Part shown: positions 34,081-42,922 of the stretch, piece after piece
Numbering within the stretch: position 1 is the stretch's first letter
How the letters are laid out: each line of letters opens with the position of its first letter
Assembly: GCF_001269905.1 (NCBI RefSeq)
Contig: NZ_LHVK01000022.1
Span: 62,001-126,000, forward strand
Direction: 5' to 3'
DNA length: 64,000 nucleotides
Source of the DNA: Pseudomonas corrugata
Lineage (GTDB): Bacteria; Pseudomonadota; Gammaproteobacteria; Pseudomonadales; Pseudomonadaceae
Program-made: the position numbers and the translations under genes
The notes under the pieces: model-generated
What the model was told of the DNA's origin: nothing
The model's database searches: none
What the model saw: only the letters and a program-made list of their open reading frames with translations

Positions 34081-34539
34081 CTAGTTGATCTGCACCGAAC
34101 CGCCCTTGATGCGGTTGACCCCGCTGGAGCGGCTGGAGAGGTAGGCGCCGCTGATGATCACTTTGCCCGCGCGGGTCAGGGTGATGCTGGCCTTGCCGCA
34201 GCGCAGGACGATTTCCCGTTCGGCGGTGAACTCCAGGCGTTCGCCATCCAGGTGGGCGAGCGCTGGCGATGCAGGCTCCTCCAGGCGCTGGATGCGGCCA
34301 ATCACCAGGGGCCGTGCCGGGTCGCCCGCCTCGAACATCAGCGCGACCTGGACGCCGATATCTTCACGGGTCAGTGGGGTGGTGGTGCGGGCGGCGAGGC
34401 CGGTTTCACCGGGGCAGCCGGGAAAAGCCACCACCGGGGCGTCCACCCTGGGCACGTCCAGCAATACGCCAATCACCACGCCATCCACGCGCATCGGCGC
34501 GGAAGTGGGGGCTACGGGAAGCTGGTATTCAACGGTCAT
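34081..34539 (-). CDS. DUF6484 domain protein, T6SS-linked
   Basis: 152 aa from the ATG at 34539; GGAG lies 9 nt upstream. The domain VDGVVIGVLLDVPRVDAPVV followed by VALMFEAGDPARPLVIGRI resembles the OB/gp5 part of VgrG, and the C-terminus SITLTRAGKVIISGAY resembles one needle repeat. It may act as a VgrG adaptor. Starts 16 bp after the vgrG stop. Confidence 0.75.
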   Translation of the reverse strand: MTVEYQLPVAPTSAPMRVDGVVIGVLLDVPRVDAPVVAFPGCPGETGLAARTTTPLTREDIGVQVALMFEAGDPARPLVIGRIQRLEEPASPALAHLDGERLEFTAEREIVLRCGKASITLTRAGKVIISGAYLSSRSSGVNRIKGGSVQIN

Positions 34540-34555
34540 AGCGGCCACTCCATGG

Positions 34556-36757
34556 CTAGTTCTGCAGGATCTTCTGGCCCTTGACGACGACGTTCCTGTT
34601 GGCCTTGATATTGATGGCGCCGGAGCCGTCGAGGGTGATGTTCTTGCCGCTGATCATGATGGTGCCGTCCTTCTTCATGGTGATGCTGGCCGCCCCCGTG
34701 GTCAGCGTGATCGAGTCGCCGGCGGTGACGGAGAAATGCTTGCCAACCTCCAGGCTGTCGTTCTGCTTGATGTCGGTGCTGCGGTTCTGGGCGACATCAC
34801 GGGATTCGTTCTGGCCGATCCGGGTGTTGTGGTTGCCGTTGATATCGGTGCTCTGGTTGCCGCTGATCTCGATGCCTTCATTGCCTTTGACCGACTCATC
34901 GCGGTTACCGGAAATGCCGATCGTCTCGTTACCGCCGACGTCTTCGCTGCGGTTGCCGACGATGGTGATGGCCTCGTTGGCGCCGACTTTTTCCGTGCGG
35001 TCCGCACCGATGGTGATGGTCTCGTTGCTGCCGACTTTCTCGGTGCGATTGACGCCGATGGTGATCTTTTCGTTGTTGCCCACTTTCTCGGTACGGTCCA
35101 CGCCGATGGTGATGGTCTCGTTGTTGTCCACCGTTTCCGTGCGGTCATGTTTGACGTGCACGGCTTCATCGTTGTCGATGGTCTTGCTGCGGTCATGACC
35201 GACCCAGTGGGTTTCGTCGTTCTCGACCTCGATGTCCTGGTTCTTCTCGGCATGGATGAACAGCTGCTCCGCGCCTTTCTTGTCCTCCATGCGGATTTCG
35301 TTGAAGTTGGCCGGCGACCCGCCCTTGCTTGAACGGCTTTTCACCCCGCTCTGGGTGGCACTGGCGGGCAGCCCATAGGGCACGGTCTGTTCGGCGTTGT
35401 AGACGCGGCCGGTGATGATCGGCCGATCGGGGTCGCCTTCCAGGAAGCTGACGATGACTTCCTGGCCGATCCGTGGGATCTGCACCGAACCCCAATTCTT
35501 GCCGGCCCAGGCCTGGGACACCCGAATCCAGCAGGAGCTGTTTTCGTTGGATTGGTCGTGACGGTCCCAGTGGAAATGCACTTTGACCCGGCCATACTGG
35601 TCGGTCCATATTTCCTCGCCACCGGGGCCCACCACCACGGCGGTCTGCGGCCCGCGGACAATGGGCATGGGTGTCAGCGGGAGAGGGCGGAAGGCCTGAT
35701 GAGCGTCCATGCAGTCCAGCTCGCTGACGAACTGTTCGGTCAGATCCGACTGCCCGCTTTCATAGGGATCCTGGCGGATCTGATAGCGTGCGACCACCAC
35801 CAGGTATTCGCGATTCTGGTCTGCCCGGTCGTAACCCGTCAGCGTGAACAAATGACCGGAGCCCAGCCCACGAGCGAGACCGCGCAACTGCACCCGTTCA
35901 AACTGGCTGTGAATGGCTTCGATGCGGGTACGCGCGTAGTGCTCGCCGTCATTGCTCTGCAGGTATTCCCCGGGGTAGTCGTAGAGCGGGTAGTCACCGT
36001 TGCTGTGGTCGCGCATGACACTGGAGCGCACCTCAAGGCTGGCGCGAGGGCGTTGGAAGTCATAGTCGTTCAGCGCCAGGGAACCGGGTTGGACTTCCCG
36101 TGCCAGTTGCCAATCGTAGAAATGGTCCCGCTCGCGCATCTGTCGATCAGGCGGATAGAAGGGGACGCAGGCGTAGTCCGGCACCGTGGTATGGGCACCA
36201 TAGGCATCGGCCAGCACCAGTACATGGCGTGCCTTTTCATGCCGGAAGTAATAGTAGATGCCTTCCTGTTCCATCAAGCGGCTGACGAAATCGAAGCTGG
36301 TTTCGCGGTACTGCACGCAGTACTCCCACTCGCGATAACTGCCGCTCAGGCTGTCTTCGAAGTCGGAGAAACCGAGGTCACGGAATACCTGCTTGATAAT
36401 GTCCGGGACTGTCTTGTTCTGGAAAATCCGGCAGTCCGACGTGCGTGTTAGCAACCAGAACCACGGCCGCAGTGTGACCCGGTAACCGGCGAACTGGCCG
36501 TGGCCGGTCAATTGACGGCAACTGCAGACAATCCCGTGGAAGTAGCGTTTACCGCCGTCGTACAGTTCCAGGGTCAAGCCCATCGGCTTGCCCAGCAACT
36601 GATCGAAGGTGATCGCCCGGTCTTCGGAGGTCAGATCCAGTTCATAGTGAAAACAGCGACCTAATTCTTCACTGCCTTCCATGCCTTGCAGCAGCAGGAC
36701 GTCACCACCGAGGGGGCTGTCGACCTGCACCAGGCGGTTGTTTTGCGTGATTGGCAT
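34556..36757 (-). CDS. vgrG: Type VI secretion spike protein VgrG
   Basis: 733 aa from the ATG at 36757. Contains gp27-like domain (residues about 5-370), gp5 OB-fold (GPGGEEIWTDQYGRVKVHFH, SCWIRVSQAWAGKNWG), then the linker with SSKGGSPANFNEIRMEDKKG and a long beta-helix needle. The C-terminus has no added enzymatic domain. It forms the trimeric tip of the T6SS tube and carries PAAR and effectors; the associated effector is probably encoded divergently. No T6SS core genes are in the window, so it is an orphan vgrG island. Confidence 0.95.
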   Translation of the reverse strand: MPITQNNRLVQVDSPLGGDVLLLQGMEGSEELGRCFHYELDLTSEDRAITFDQLLGKPMGLTLELYDGGKRYFHGIVCSCRQLTGHGQFAGYRVTLRPWFWLLTRTSDCRIFQNKTVPDIIKQVFRDLGFSDFEDSLSGSYREWEYCVQYRETSFDFVSRLMEQEGIYYYFRHEKARHVLVLADAYGAHTTVPDYACVPFYPPDRQMRERDHFYDWQLAREVQPGSLALNDYDFQRPRASLEVRSSVMRDHSNGDYPLYDYPGEYLQSNDGEHYARTRIEAIHSQFERVQLRGLARGLGSGHLFTLTGYDRADQNREYLVVVARYQIRQDPYESGQSDLTEQFVSELDCMDAHQAFRPLPLTPMPIVRGPQTAVVVGPGGEEIWTDQYGRVKVHFHWDRHDQSNENSSCWIRVSQAWAGKNWGSVQIPRIGQEVIVSFLEGDPDRPIITGRVYNAEQTVPYGLPASATQSGVKSRSSKGGSPANFNEIRMEDKKGAEQLFIHAEKNQDIEVENDETHWVGHDRSKTIDNDEAVHVKHDRTETVDNNETITIGVDRTEKVGNNEKITIGVNRTEKVGSNETITIGADRTEKVGANEAITIVGNRSEDVGGNETIGISGNRDESVKGNEGIEISGNQSTDINGNHNTRIGQNESRDVAQNRSTDIKQNDSLEVGKHFSVTAGDSITLTTGAASITMKKDGTIMISGKNITLDGSGAINIKANRNVVVKGQKILQN
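34790..35230 (-). repeat. Tandem repeats encoding the VgrG needle
   Basis: Roughly 42-bp units encode successive 14-residue turns of the type NNETITIGVDRTEKVG. The central units are nearly identical at both DNA and protein level, while outer ones are degenerate. Confidence 0.8.
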
Positions 36758-37120
36758 CAACGGCGTCCTCTGGCTCGGGTTCGGACGTCAGTGGGCCGTC
36801 TTGACTGCATATCGCTGTCTATCTACCACAGGATGATCTCCCTATCGGTCTGTTCGGCGCTCAGTTCCACCCGTCTTCTACGGGCCGAGGGTGTCGTGCG
36901 CTTTAGCCTCGTTCAGCAAGCGTAGACGGGAATGGCGGTGTTGTTACTCGCCTCTTGGTCAAAGAGTCGAGCCAAGCGCCGAGCCAGCGGCATGCTATCG
37001 TTGCAGTACAACAACGCAGGTGTGCCAAGGAAAGGGAGGTGTGGGCTCGTATCGCCACGGCATAGGGTGTTCATGCCCTTCAGGACTGTTGCCAGGCTAT
37101 GTGCACGAGCCACCAGCACT
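36758..37120. other. Divergent vgrG / DUF2169 intergenic region
   Basis: About 360 bp. Open frames on both strands cross it but lack ribosome sites and family matches. It presumably contains promoters for both T6SS arms. Confidence 0.5.
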
Positions 37121-38215
37121 ATGCAGATCACCAGCAACACCACCCCGTTTCTCGCCGAACGCTTTGTTTCAACAGATAAAAGCGGACAGAAGCACTGCGT
37201 TGTGGTCGTCAGGGCGACCTTTGACGTTATCGATCAGGGCCGCTGCGTGCCTGCATCGGAGCAGGTCCCCTTTGTCTATTGCGACCAGCATCACGGCGAT
37301 CCCGGTACGACATCGGTCCGTTTCGAGACCGACTTCGCACCGGTGAAGCCACGCGTCGATGTGCTGGTCCATGCCTTGGCCGTTTCTCCGAAGGGTGAGC
37401 CAGTAAGCCGATTACAAGTCGGCTTCGCGGGTGCGGGTATCCATAAGCATGCAGTGGTGAGTGGCGATCGTGTCTGGACGCTCGGGGCTACTGGCATCAT
37501 CGCGTCGCCGCCGTCGTCCTTCACCTCGATGCCGCTTTCCTGGGATCGTGCTTTTGGTGGCAGCGATCAATCCCATTACGACGAGACGAAACGTGGCAGC
37601 GATCTTCGTAATCCCTCCGGTGTTGGTTTCCATCTGAATGACCGAGACGACAACATCCTCAACACGATGTTGCCGAACGTGGAGCGCCACGACGATCTGA
37701 TGGGGGCATGGACGGATAAGCCGCAACCCATTGGTTTTGCACCCGTCGGCCGGGGCTGGCACCCGCGTATTGGCTTCGCAGGGACATACGACCGGCACTG
37801 GTTCGAGACACGCCGGCCCTTTCTGCCGGAAAACTTCGACGTTCGTTATTTCCAGGCGGCGCCGCTCGATCAGCAGCTGGATCGTCTGGACGCTGGCACA
37901 CGTTTCACCTGTGCCAATATGAGTTCGGGCGGGGCGTTTGTCGCTCAGACGCCGGCCTTTGAGATCCCGATCACCTTCCGCTTCGAAAGTCGCCAGGTAC
38001 AGGCGCTCATCAACGCCGACACCGTTATCCTCGAGCCCGGTTGTGCGAGGCTTACGTTACTCGGCAGAACATCGGTGCCGCTGCCTCGCAAACTGGCGCA
38101 ACTGCGAGAAATACAGGTCGGCAAGCGCCGTTATACAGACCTGCACGGTAAACCGCATTTCGCCAACCTGGCAGACTTGGTCACCTCATCTGGACATGGG
38201 CAGGCGAAGACATGA
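37121..38215 (+). CDS. DUF2169 T6SS effector-loading adaptor
   Basis: 364 aa from the ATG at 37121, chosen because family similarity begins ITSNTTPFLAERFVSTDKSG; the frame is open upstream but no better start exists and the Shine-Dalgarno is weak. Family blocks: PLSWDRAFGGSD, NPSGVGFH, PIGFAPVGRGWHPR. DUF2169 proteins are adaptors binding PAAR-type effectors to VgrG. First gene of a four-gene plus-strand unit. Confidence 0.85.
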   Translation: MQITSNTTPFLAERFVSTDKSGQKHCVVVVRATFDVIDQGRCVPASEQVPFVYCDQHHGDPGTTSVRFETDFAPVKPRVDVLVHALAVSPKGEPVSRLQVGFAGAGIHKHAVVSGDRVWTLGATGIIASPPSSFTSMPLSWDRAFGGSDQSHYDETKRGSDLRNPSGVGFHLNDRDDNILNTMLPNVERHDDLMGAWTDKPQPIGFAPVGRGWHPRIGFAGTYDRHWFETRRPFLPENFDVRYFQAAPLDQQLDRLDAGTRFTCANMSSGGAFVAQTPAFEIPITFRFESRQVQALINADTVILEPGCARLTLLGRTSVPLPRKLAQLREIQVGKRRYTDLHGKPHFANLADLVTSSGHGQAKT

Positions 38216-39243
38216 TGCAGCCCGTCTACCTGTCTTGCCTGGGATTGGTCTGCGCTGTCGGTCTGTCTCCCGCGGCCGCTGCTGCAGCAATGCGTGCAGG
38301 GATAAGCGGCTTCGATGAATTGCCATGGGTCGAAGATGGCTTGGAGCCGATCATTGGGGCCAGAGTGCCAACGGTAGCGGAGGATCTCCACGGACGTGCA
38401 CGGCTCGTAGAAATGCTGGTTCAGGTCCTGGAGCATAGCCGTGCCGCATTGGCGGGCCGCGCGGATCCAGGTGAGTTGCCGCTTCTTCTCTGCACCTCCG
38501 AGCCGCAAAGGCCTGGCTCGCGCATTGACGGCATCGTGACGGAAGTCGAGGCGCGATCAGGATGGCTGCTACAGCGTAAAGGCGCTGCCCATGTAGCCCT
38601 TGGACATGTTGCAAGCATCGAGGCGTTGAGTCTGGCAGAGCGGGCCATGGACCAGGCCGACCGTGACGCCTGCCTGATCGTGGCGGTCGACTCCCTCACG
38701 GATCCTCGCTGTTTGCTCTGGTTGGAGCAGAGCGGTCGACTCAAGAACACGCTACGCTCAGACGGCGTGATACCGGGGGAAGGCGCGGCGGTGCTACTCG
38801 TCAGTCGAAAGCCAATGAATGCGGCGCCCTTGGTCGTTCGTGGCGTGGGTACTGGAAACGATGCCGCCACAGTGTTCAATGACGAGCCACAACTGGGACT
38901 GGGAATGACAACGGCTGTCGCAGCGGCCATTGCACAAGCCGGCGTTGCCATGCACGACATCGCTTGGCGTTCGAGCGATGTGTCGGGCGAAGCCTATGGA
39001 TTCGAGGACCTGGCCCTGGTCCAGTCTCGCCTGATGCAGCAAACCCGCCCGACCCAGGATCTATGGCATCCGGCGAGTTATGTTGGTGACTGTGGAGCAG
39101 CGCTGGGCGCGATACAAATCGCTTGGATTGAACAAGCGTTTGCGCGTGGCTATGCCCCCGGTCCGATTGCGCTGGTACACAGCTCATCAGCGAACGGTGC
39201 ACGCGCAGCCGCCGTAATCAGTGGCACAGTGAGGGAGCGCTGA
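38212..39243 (+). CDS. Degenerate beta-ketoacyl synthase-like T6SS protein
   Basis: 343 aa; its ATG overlaps the DUF2169 stop (ATGA). Thiolase fold recognisable in IPGEGAAVLLVSR, SDVSGEAYGFEDLAL and PASYVGDCGAALGAIQIAW. The active site is lost: no Cys in the nucleophile block (HVALGHVASIEAL) and no His where the HGT and GHxxGAAG motifs should be. A structural or adaptor role in effector assembly is likelier than condensation chemistry. Confidence 0.8.
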   Translation: MMQPVYLSCLGLVCAVGLSPAAAAAAMRAGISGFDELPWVEDGLEPIIGARVPTVAEDLHGRARLVEMLVQVLEHSRAALAGRADPGELPLLLCTSEPQRPGSRIDGIVTEVEARSGWLLQRKGAAHVALGHVASIEALSLAERAMDQADRDACLIVAVDSLTDPRCLLWLEQSGRLKNTLRSDGVIPGEGAAVLLVSRKPMNAAPLVVRGVGTGNDAATVFNDEPQLGLGMTTAVAAAIAQAGVAMHDIAWRSSDVSGEAYGFEDLALVQSRLMQQTRPTQDLWHPASYVGDCGAALGAIQIAWIEQAFARGYAPGPIALVHSSSANGARAAAVISGTVRER

Positions 39244-39244
39244 C

Positions 39245-40234
39245 ATGTCGCACGAGGTCTATGCCAACAGCAATGAGATTGCCGGAAAAGCCGGCATGGG
39301 CAAAGTGATCGCCTCGTTTCCCGATGTCTGCCTTTCGCCCCCAGGGCCACCTGCCGGGCCGATTCCGGTTCCTTATCCAGATACTTCCTTCTCGTCGGCG
39401 CTTAAACAGGGCTCCAGGACGGTCATGCTGCAACGCAAGCCGGCAGCGTTGTCACAACAGTCCTATTACCAGCCATCCATGCTCGGCGACGAAGCGGCAA
39501 CCCGGGCCTGGGGAATGTCGGTGATCACGCACCAGATTACGGGCAAGACCTATTTCCAGGCCTGGTCGATGGACGTCCAGATTGAGGGCAAGTATGTCTG
39601 CCGACACTGCGACATCACCACCAGCAATCACGCCAGCGCACCTGGCGTGGGGGCTCCCAATCCGAATCTTGAAGCAGTGGGTTGGGGCGAACTGGAGGAT
39701 GAAAGCCCTTACAAATGCGCGTGTTGCAACGGGCCTCGTCATTCCGCCGGCAAGCCGATGACGATGGACGATTGGTACATGAAAGATTCTGCCGGTAATG
39801 TGGCCCCCCATGCGGCTACATACACCACCTTGATGAACGACGTGAGCAATCGCAAGACGGCAACGCCTCCTTGCACCTGCAACAGCCGGCTCGTTCCGTC
39901 TGCGCCCTGCAACGTATTCAGGCGACCCGTGACGCCAGCGGAGCGGCAGGCGAACAAAAGTGCCTGGAACAGCCTGCGTGACACGTACCAAGGGGTCTTC
40001 AATGTACCGAGCGAAGCACAAGTGATTGCAAATCTGACGCCGAAGCTGGGTCGCGCACCGGTGCAGGCCGAGATTCAAGACGAGCGGCAAGTCAATCACT
40101 TGGTTCCCAAGGCTGCGGCCGGCGGCTGTCCCGTCGGTGAAGGTAATCTTGAGAAAAACGGCGACTTGTGTCCTGTATGTCGGAATCTGGACAAGCGCTT
40201 TGGTACGCTGCAGTCATTGGCTTCAAAAGCCTGA
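39245..40234 (+). CDS. PAAR-like (DUF4150) T6SS effector with a C-terminal putative nuclease domain
   Basis: 329 aa; GAGGGAGC precedes the ATG. Residues about 1-110 are the DUF4150 PAAR-like tip: VIASFPDVCLSPPGPPAGPI and QGSRTVMLQ. The C-terminal 200 residues are Cys/His rich: CRHC, CACCNGPRHS, CTC, and QVNHLVPKAAAGGCP followed by CPVCRNLD. This pattern suggests a zinc-bound HNH/GHH-like nuclease, but I cannot assign a family. It would be delivered on the VgrG tip; the next gene is the likely immunity partner. Confidence 0.78.
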   Translation: MSHEVYANSNEIAGKAGMGKVIASFPDVCLSPPGPPAGPIPVPYPDTSFSSALKQGSRTVMLQRKPAALSQQSYYQPSMLGDEAATRAWGMSVITHQITGKTYFQAWSMDVQIEGKYVCRHCDITTSNHASAPGVGAPNPNLEAVGWGELEDESPYKCACCNGPRHSAGKPMTMDDWYMKDSAGNVAPHAATYTTLMNDVSNRKTATPPCTCNSRLVPSAPCNVFRRPVTPAERQANKSAWNSLRDTYQGVFNVPSEAQVIANLTPKLGRAPVQAEIQDERQVNHLVPKAAAGGCPVGEGNLEKNGDLCPVCRNLDKRFGTLQSLASKA

Positions 40235-40266
40235 ACCAGCGCAAGCGACGACTGTGAGGAGTGACA

Positions 40267-41100
40267 ATGGAGTGGAGTCGTTATGGCAACCCCGAAATGG
40301 TCGACTGGGAAGGGCGGGGGTATTTTGCCTACCCTGATGCAGTGACCATGCCTCCCAAAAGGGAAGTCGGGCAGCTGCCGCAGGAGGATGACTACTTTCA
40401 GTGGTTGGAAGCCCTGAGGCGGGCAAAGCATGGCGATTTCAGCCTACTGCCAGGGCTCGTCGAGTTGAGCGGCGGCGACACCCATCCGGTAAACCGACGC
40501 CTATGCGCGGAGCTGCTAGGCGATGCCGGACCGACTTCTACCGTCGACACTCTCGCAGCACGACTGGCATCCGAAGACGTGGGCCTGGAGCTCACACTGG
40601 CCTGGGGCGCAGTGCTCACGCGGCGCGGGAAGCTGGCCGATATGCCCATTGTTCTCGCTGCATTCGAACGGGTCGCGACCATCAGCGACGCCGAGATCCT
40701 GCCCGTGCATCTCTCGGGTTGCCTGGAGACGGGATACGAACTTTGCGACCACCAGGACTATGACTCACTGGACAGCTATCGCAACGCGGTGCTGAACAAA
40801 TGCGCCGAACTGGCAGGTAGATTCGGTACGGACCAAGTCTGTGTCGACGGCGGTGAACCGCTGAGCGTGATTGGCTTGGCCCAGCGGATTCTACGGCGCC
40901 TGCGGGAACCTTGCTTCCCATTCGAACTGCGACGGCGCTTCGAATGTGCGACCGGCATCGACTGCTCTTCCTTTTATCATGATCGGGTGTTCAGACCGAT
41001 GCAGGCGTCAGCACTTCTGGAAGCCTTTCTCGAGGACTCCCATGCCAGTGAGTTTGAAAGTGGCGTCCGTTATTTTTTCGGGCATCGCATTCCGGACTAG
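40267..41100 (+). CDS. Probable cognate immunity protein
   Basis: 277 aa from the ATG at 40267 (GAGGAG 6 nt upstream). No signal peptide, so cytoplasmic, as expected for protection against a nuclease. Helical repeats (SGGDTHPVNRRLCAELLGDA, LAARLASEDVGLELTLAWGA) recall HEAT-type immunity proteins. It follows the effector by 32 bp. Function inferred from position. Confidence 0.65.
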   Translation: MEWSRYGNPEMVDWEGRGYFAYPDAVTMPPKREVGQLPQEDDYFQWLEALRRAKHGDFSLLPGLVELSGGDTHPVNRRLCAELLGDAGPTSTVDTLAARLASEDVGLELTLAWGAVLTRRGKLADMPIVLAAFERVATISDAEILPVHLSGCLETGYELCDHQDYDSLDSYRNAVLNKCAELAGRFGTDQVCVDGGEPLSVIGLAQRILRRLREPCFPFELRRRFECATGIDCSSFYHDRVFRPMQASALLEAFLEDSHASEFESGVRYFFGHRIPD

Positions 41101-41121
41101 GAGAACCCTGCAAGGTCCACG

Positions 41122-41367
41122 CTAATTTGCCTGGTTACCTGCCTTTTCGGCCGGGGCAAACTCGGGAAACTCCACCAACAATGCCTTGTTCCCGCCGATG
41201 ATGAGTTTTTTCACTGCCCGGGAAATGTTCAATCGCACCACTCCGGTCGAGATGGAATACATCGCCCACGCTTGTTCGGGGGTGCAATGAATAATTTGTT
41301 CTTCAATCTCATTGTAGGCTTTGCTTTCGTCCGAGTTCAGGCTGTTTTGACAATCGCCTTGGCACAT
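41122..41367 (-). CDS. Hypothetical protein, 81 aa
   Basis: Acidic-to-neutral soluble protein with three cysteines, two of them near the N-terminus (MCQGDCQNS); segment VVRLNISRAVKKLIIGGNKA. GGAGGGACAAG is well placed before the ATG, supporting a real gene. Convergent with the immunity gene. Family not recognised. Confidence 0.55.
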   Translation of the reverse strand: MCQGDCQNSLNSDESKAYNEIEEQIIHCTPEQAWAMYSISTGVVRLNISRAVKKLIIGGNKALLVEFPEFAPAEKAGNQAN

Positions 41368-41391
41368 GATCTTGTCCCTCCCTAAGACCTC

Positions 41392-41565
41392 TAGGCTTTG
41401 TCTGAAAAGCCTTGATACTCGTTCATGCTGCGTTGAAAACCGGCTCGTGCGCGAGTCCGATCGGAATGCTCATTTACTCCAGTAAAGTCGAGCGCGACCC
41501 CGGCCGTTCCTCGCTGGTTTTCGTCTTGCCTGACCTTCGGCTCAAGACTTTTCAAACAGAGCCTA
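41392..41565. mobile_element. MITE-like element with terminal inverted repeats
   Basis: Ends TAGGCTTTGTCTGAAAAG (41392-41409) and CTTTTCAAACAGAGCCTA (41548-41565) are inverted repeats matching at 16 of 18 positions. The 174-bp element has no coding capacity. CTAAGAC occurs just outside both ends (41382-41388) or overlapping the right end (41563-41569), a possible target-site footprint. Resembles non-autonomous IS5-like repeats in Pseudomonas genomes. Confidence 0.65.
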
Positions 41566-41682
41566 AGACAGTCCTCTTTAGTGAGAACTGTCCTCCCCTA
41601 TGTAGTTTTAATTACGTCAAACAGGCACACCCTGGCCGGGGGCGATTCGCCTGTCCAATTGAGTGCTAGGCAAACCAGTGGT

Positions 41683-42786
41683 TTAAATGCCGCTCTTCAC
41701 TTTGGTCCAGACGCGAGTGCGAATTCGTTCCAAGGCCAGGGGCAACGGCTCTAGAGGGACAAGTGAAGCAACTGTTCTCTTGTCTGGATAAATCCAGGGA
41801 TTGTCACGTAACTGTTGCTCGACAAACTCAGTGGCGTCTTCGTTGGCGTTGGGGTACAGGGTGTGATTTGAAGTCTTTGCGATGATTTCTGGGCGTAGCA
41901 TGTAATTGATAAACGCCATGCCTTCCTTCGGATGGGGAGCATCTTTCAATAAGACCAGATTTTCCGACCAGACCAGTGCTCCCTCGCGAGGGAGGCTGTA
42001 GGCGATCTTGCGCCCGGTTTGGTTTTTCTCGTTGATGGCCTGGGCAGCCAGAGCACCATTGGCCCATCCCACTACCGCACAGATATTGCCGTCGGCGAGG
42101 TCAGCGTCAATTCGGGATGAATCGAAATAGAGCACGTAAGGACGGATTTTCAACAGCAGCGCCTGGGCCTTCTTGTAGTCATCCGGATTCTTGCTGTTGC
42201 TCGGCAGCCCCAGATAATGCAAAGCAATCGAAATGATTTCGCTGGGTGAATCGAGCATCGCCACGCCACAGGACTTCAGTTTACTGATGTTCTCTTCTTT
42301 GAATATCAGGTCCCAGCTGTCGACTGGAGCATCATCGCCCAGTGCGGCCTTGACTTTATCGACGTCATAGCCGATGCCAGTGGTGCCCCAAAGATAGGGT
42401 ACGGCGTAACGATTGCCAGGATCATTGACGGCAAGTTGAGACAAGATGTCCGAATCGACATGGGATAAATTGCCCAGCTGTTTGCGATCCAGCGGCTGGA
42501 GCACCCCGGCCTTGATCAGACTTGGCAAGACATTGGATGTGGCGACAACCACGTCATATCCCGTGCGGCCAGCCATCACCTTGCTCTGCATGATTTCGGC
42601 ACTGTCGAATGCATCCATATGGAAGCGGATGCCGGTTTCCTGTTCGAACTCCTTCGGGGTCTGCGGGGCGATAAACCCAAACCAGTTGTACAGATTCATG
42701 CCGGGTTCCACAGCCCCCACCGAGCTGCTTATCCCGATACAAAGAAGCGAGGCTGAAAATATGCTGCGCAGGCGCGACTTGCTCAT
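41683..42786 (-). CDS. Polyamine-type ABC transporter substrate-binding protein (PotF/SpuD-like)
   Basis: 367 aa. Signal peptide ending SSVGA, then MNLYNWFGFIAPQTPKEFEQ, the PotD/PotF opening, and GYDVVVATSNVLPSLIKAG. Periplasmic binding of putrescine or spermidine is the family role; a variant ligand is possible because Trp replacing YW(S/G)DY at the N-terminus is altered to NWFGF. No permease or ATPase genes adjoin, so it is an orphan receptor. Divergent from a LuxR-type regulator, 136 bp apart. Confidence 0.88.
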   Translation of the reverse strand: MSKSRLRSIFSASLLCIGISSSVGAVEPGMNLYNWFGFIAPQTPKEFEQETGIRFHMDAFDSAEIMQSKVMAGRTGYDVVVATSNVLPSLIKAGVLQPLDRKQLGNLSHVDSDILSQLAVNDPGNRYAVPYLWGTTGIGYDVDKVKAALGDDAPVDSWDLIFKEENISKLKSCGVAMLDSPSEIISIALHYLGLPSNSKNPDDYKKAQALLLKIRPYVLYFDSSRIDADLADGNICAVVGWANGALAAQAINEKNQTGRKIAYSLPREGALVWSENLVLLKDAPHPKEGMAFINYMLRPEIIAKTSNHTLYPNANEDATEFVEQQLRDNPWIYPDKRTVASLVPLEPLPLALERIRTRVWTKVKSGI

Positions 42787-42922
42787 ACAGCTATCCTTGT
42801 CAAGAGGAGGGCCCTCATGGCCCTCGTAACTCGGTAGCGAATATACCGGGCATTGACGAAGAGTAAATACCTACGAATACTTACCCGCGCCCGACGAATC
42901 CCTAACCCAAAAGGGGTAGAAA

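Noticed and set aside
34154..35332. 392-aa plus-strand frame opposite vgrG and DUF6484
   Set aside because: Composition comes from the antisense of the needle repeats; no start signal.
36913..37143. 76-aa minus-strand frame in the vgrG/DUF2169 gap
   Set aside because: Reads fairly protein-like near its end, but its only plausible internal ATG has a ribosome-like site too close and no family is recognised; left as intergenic.
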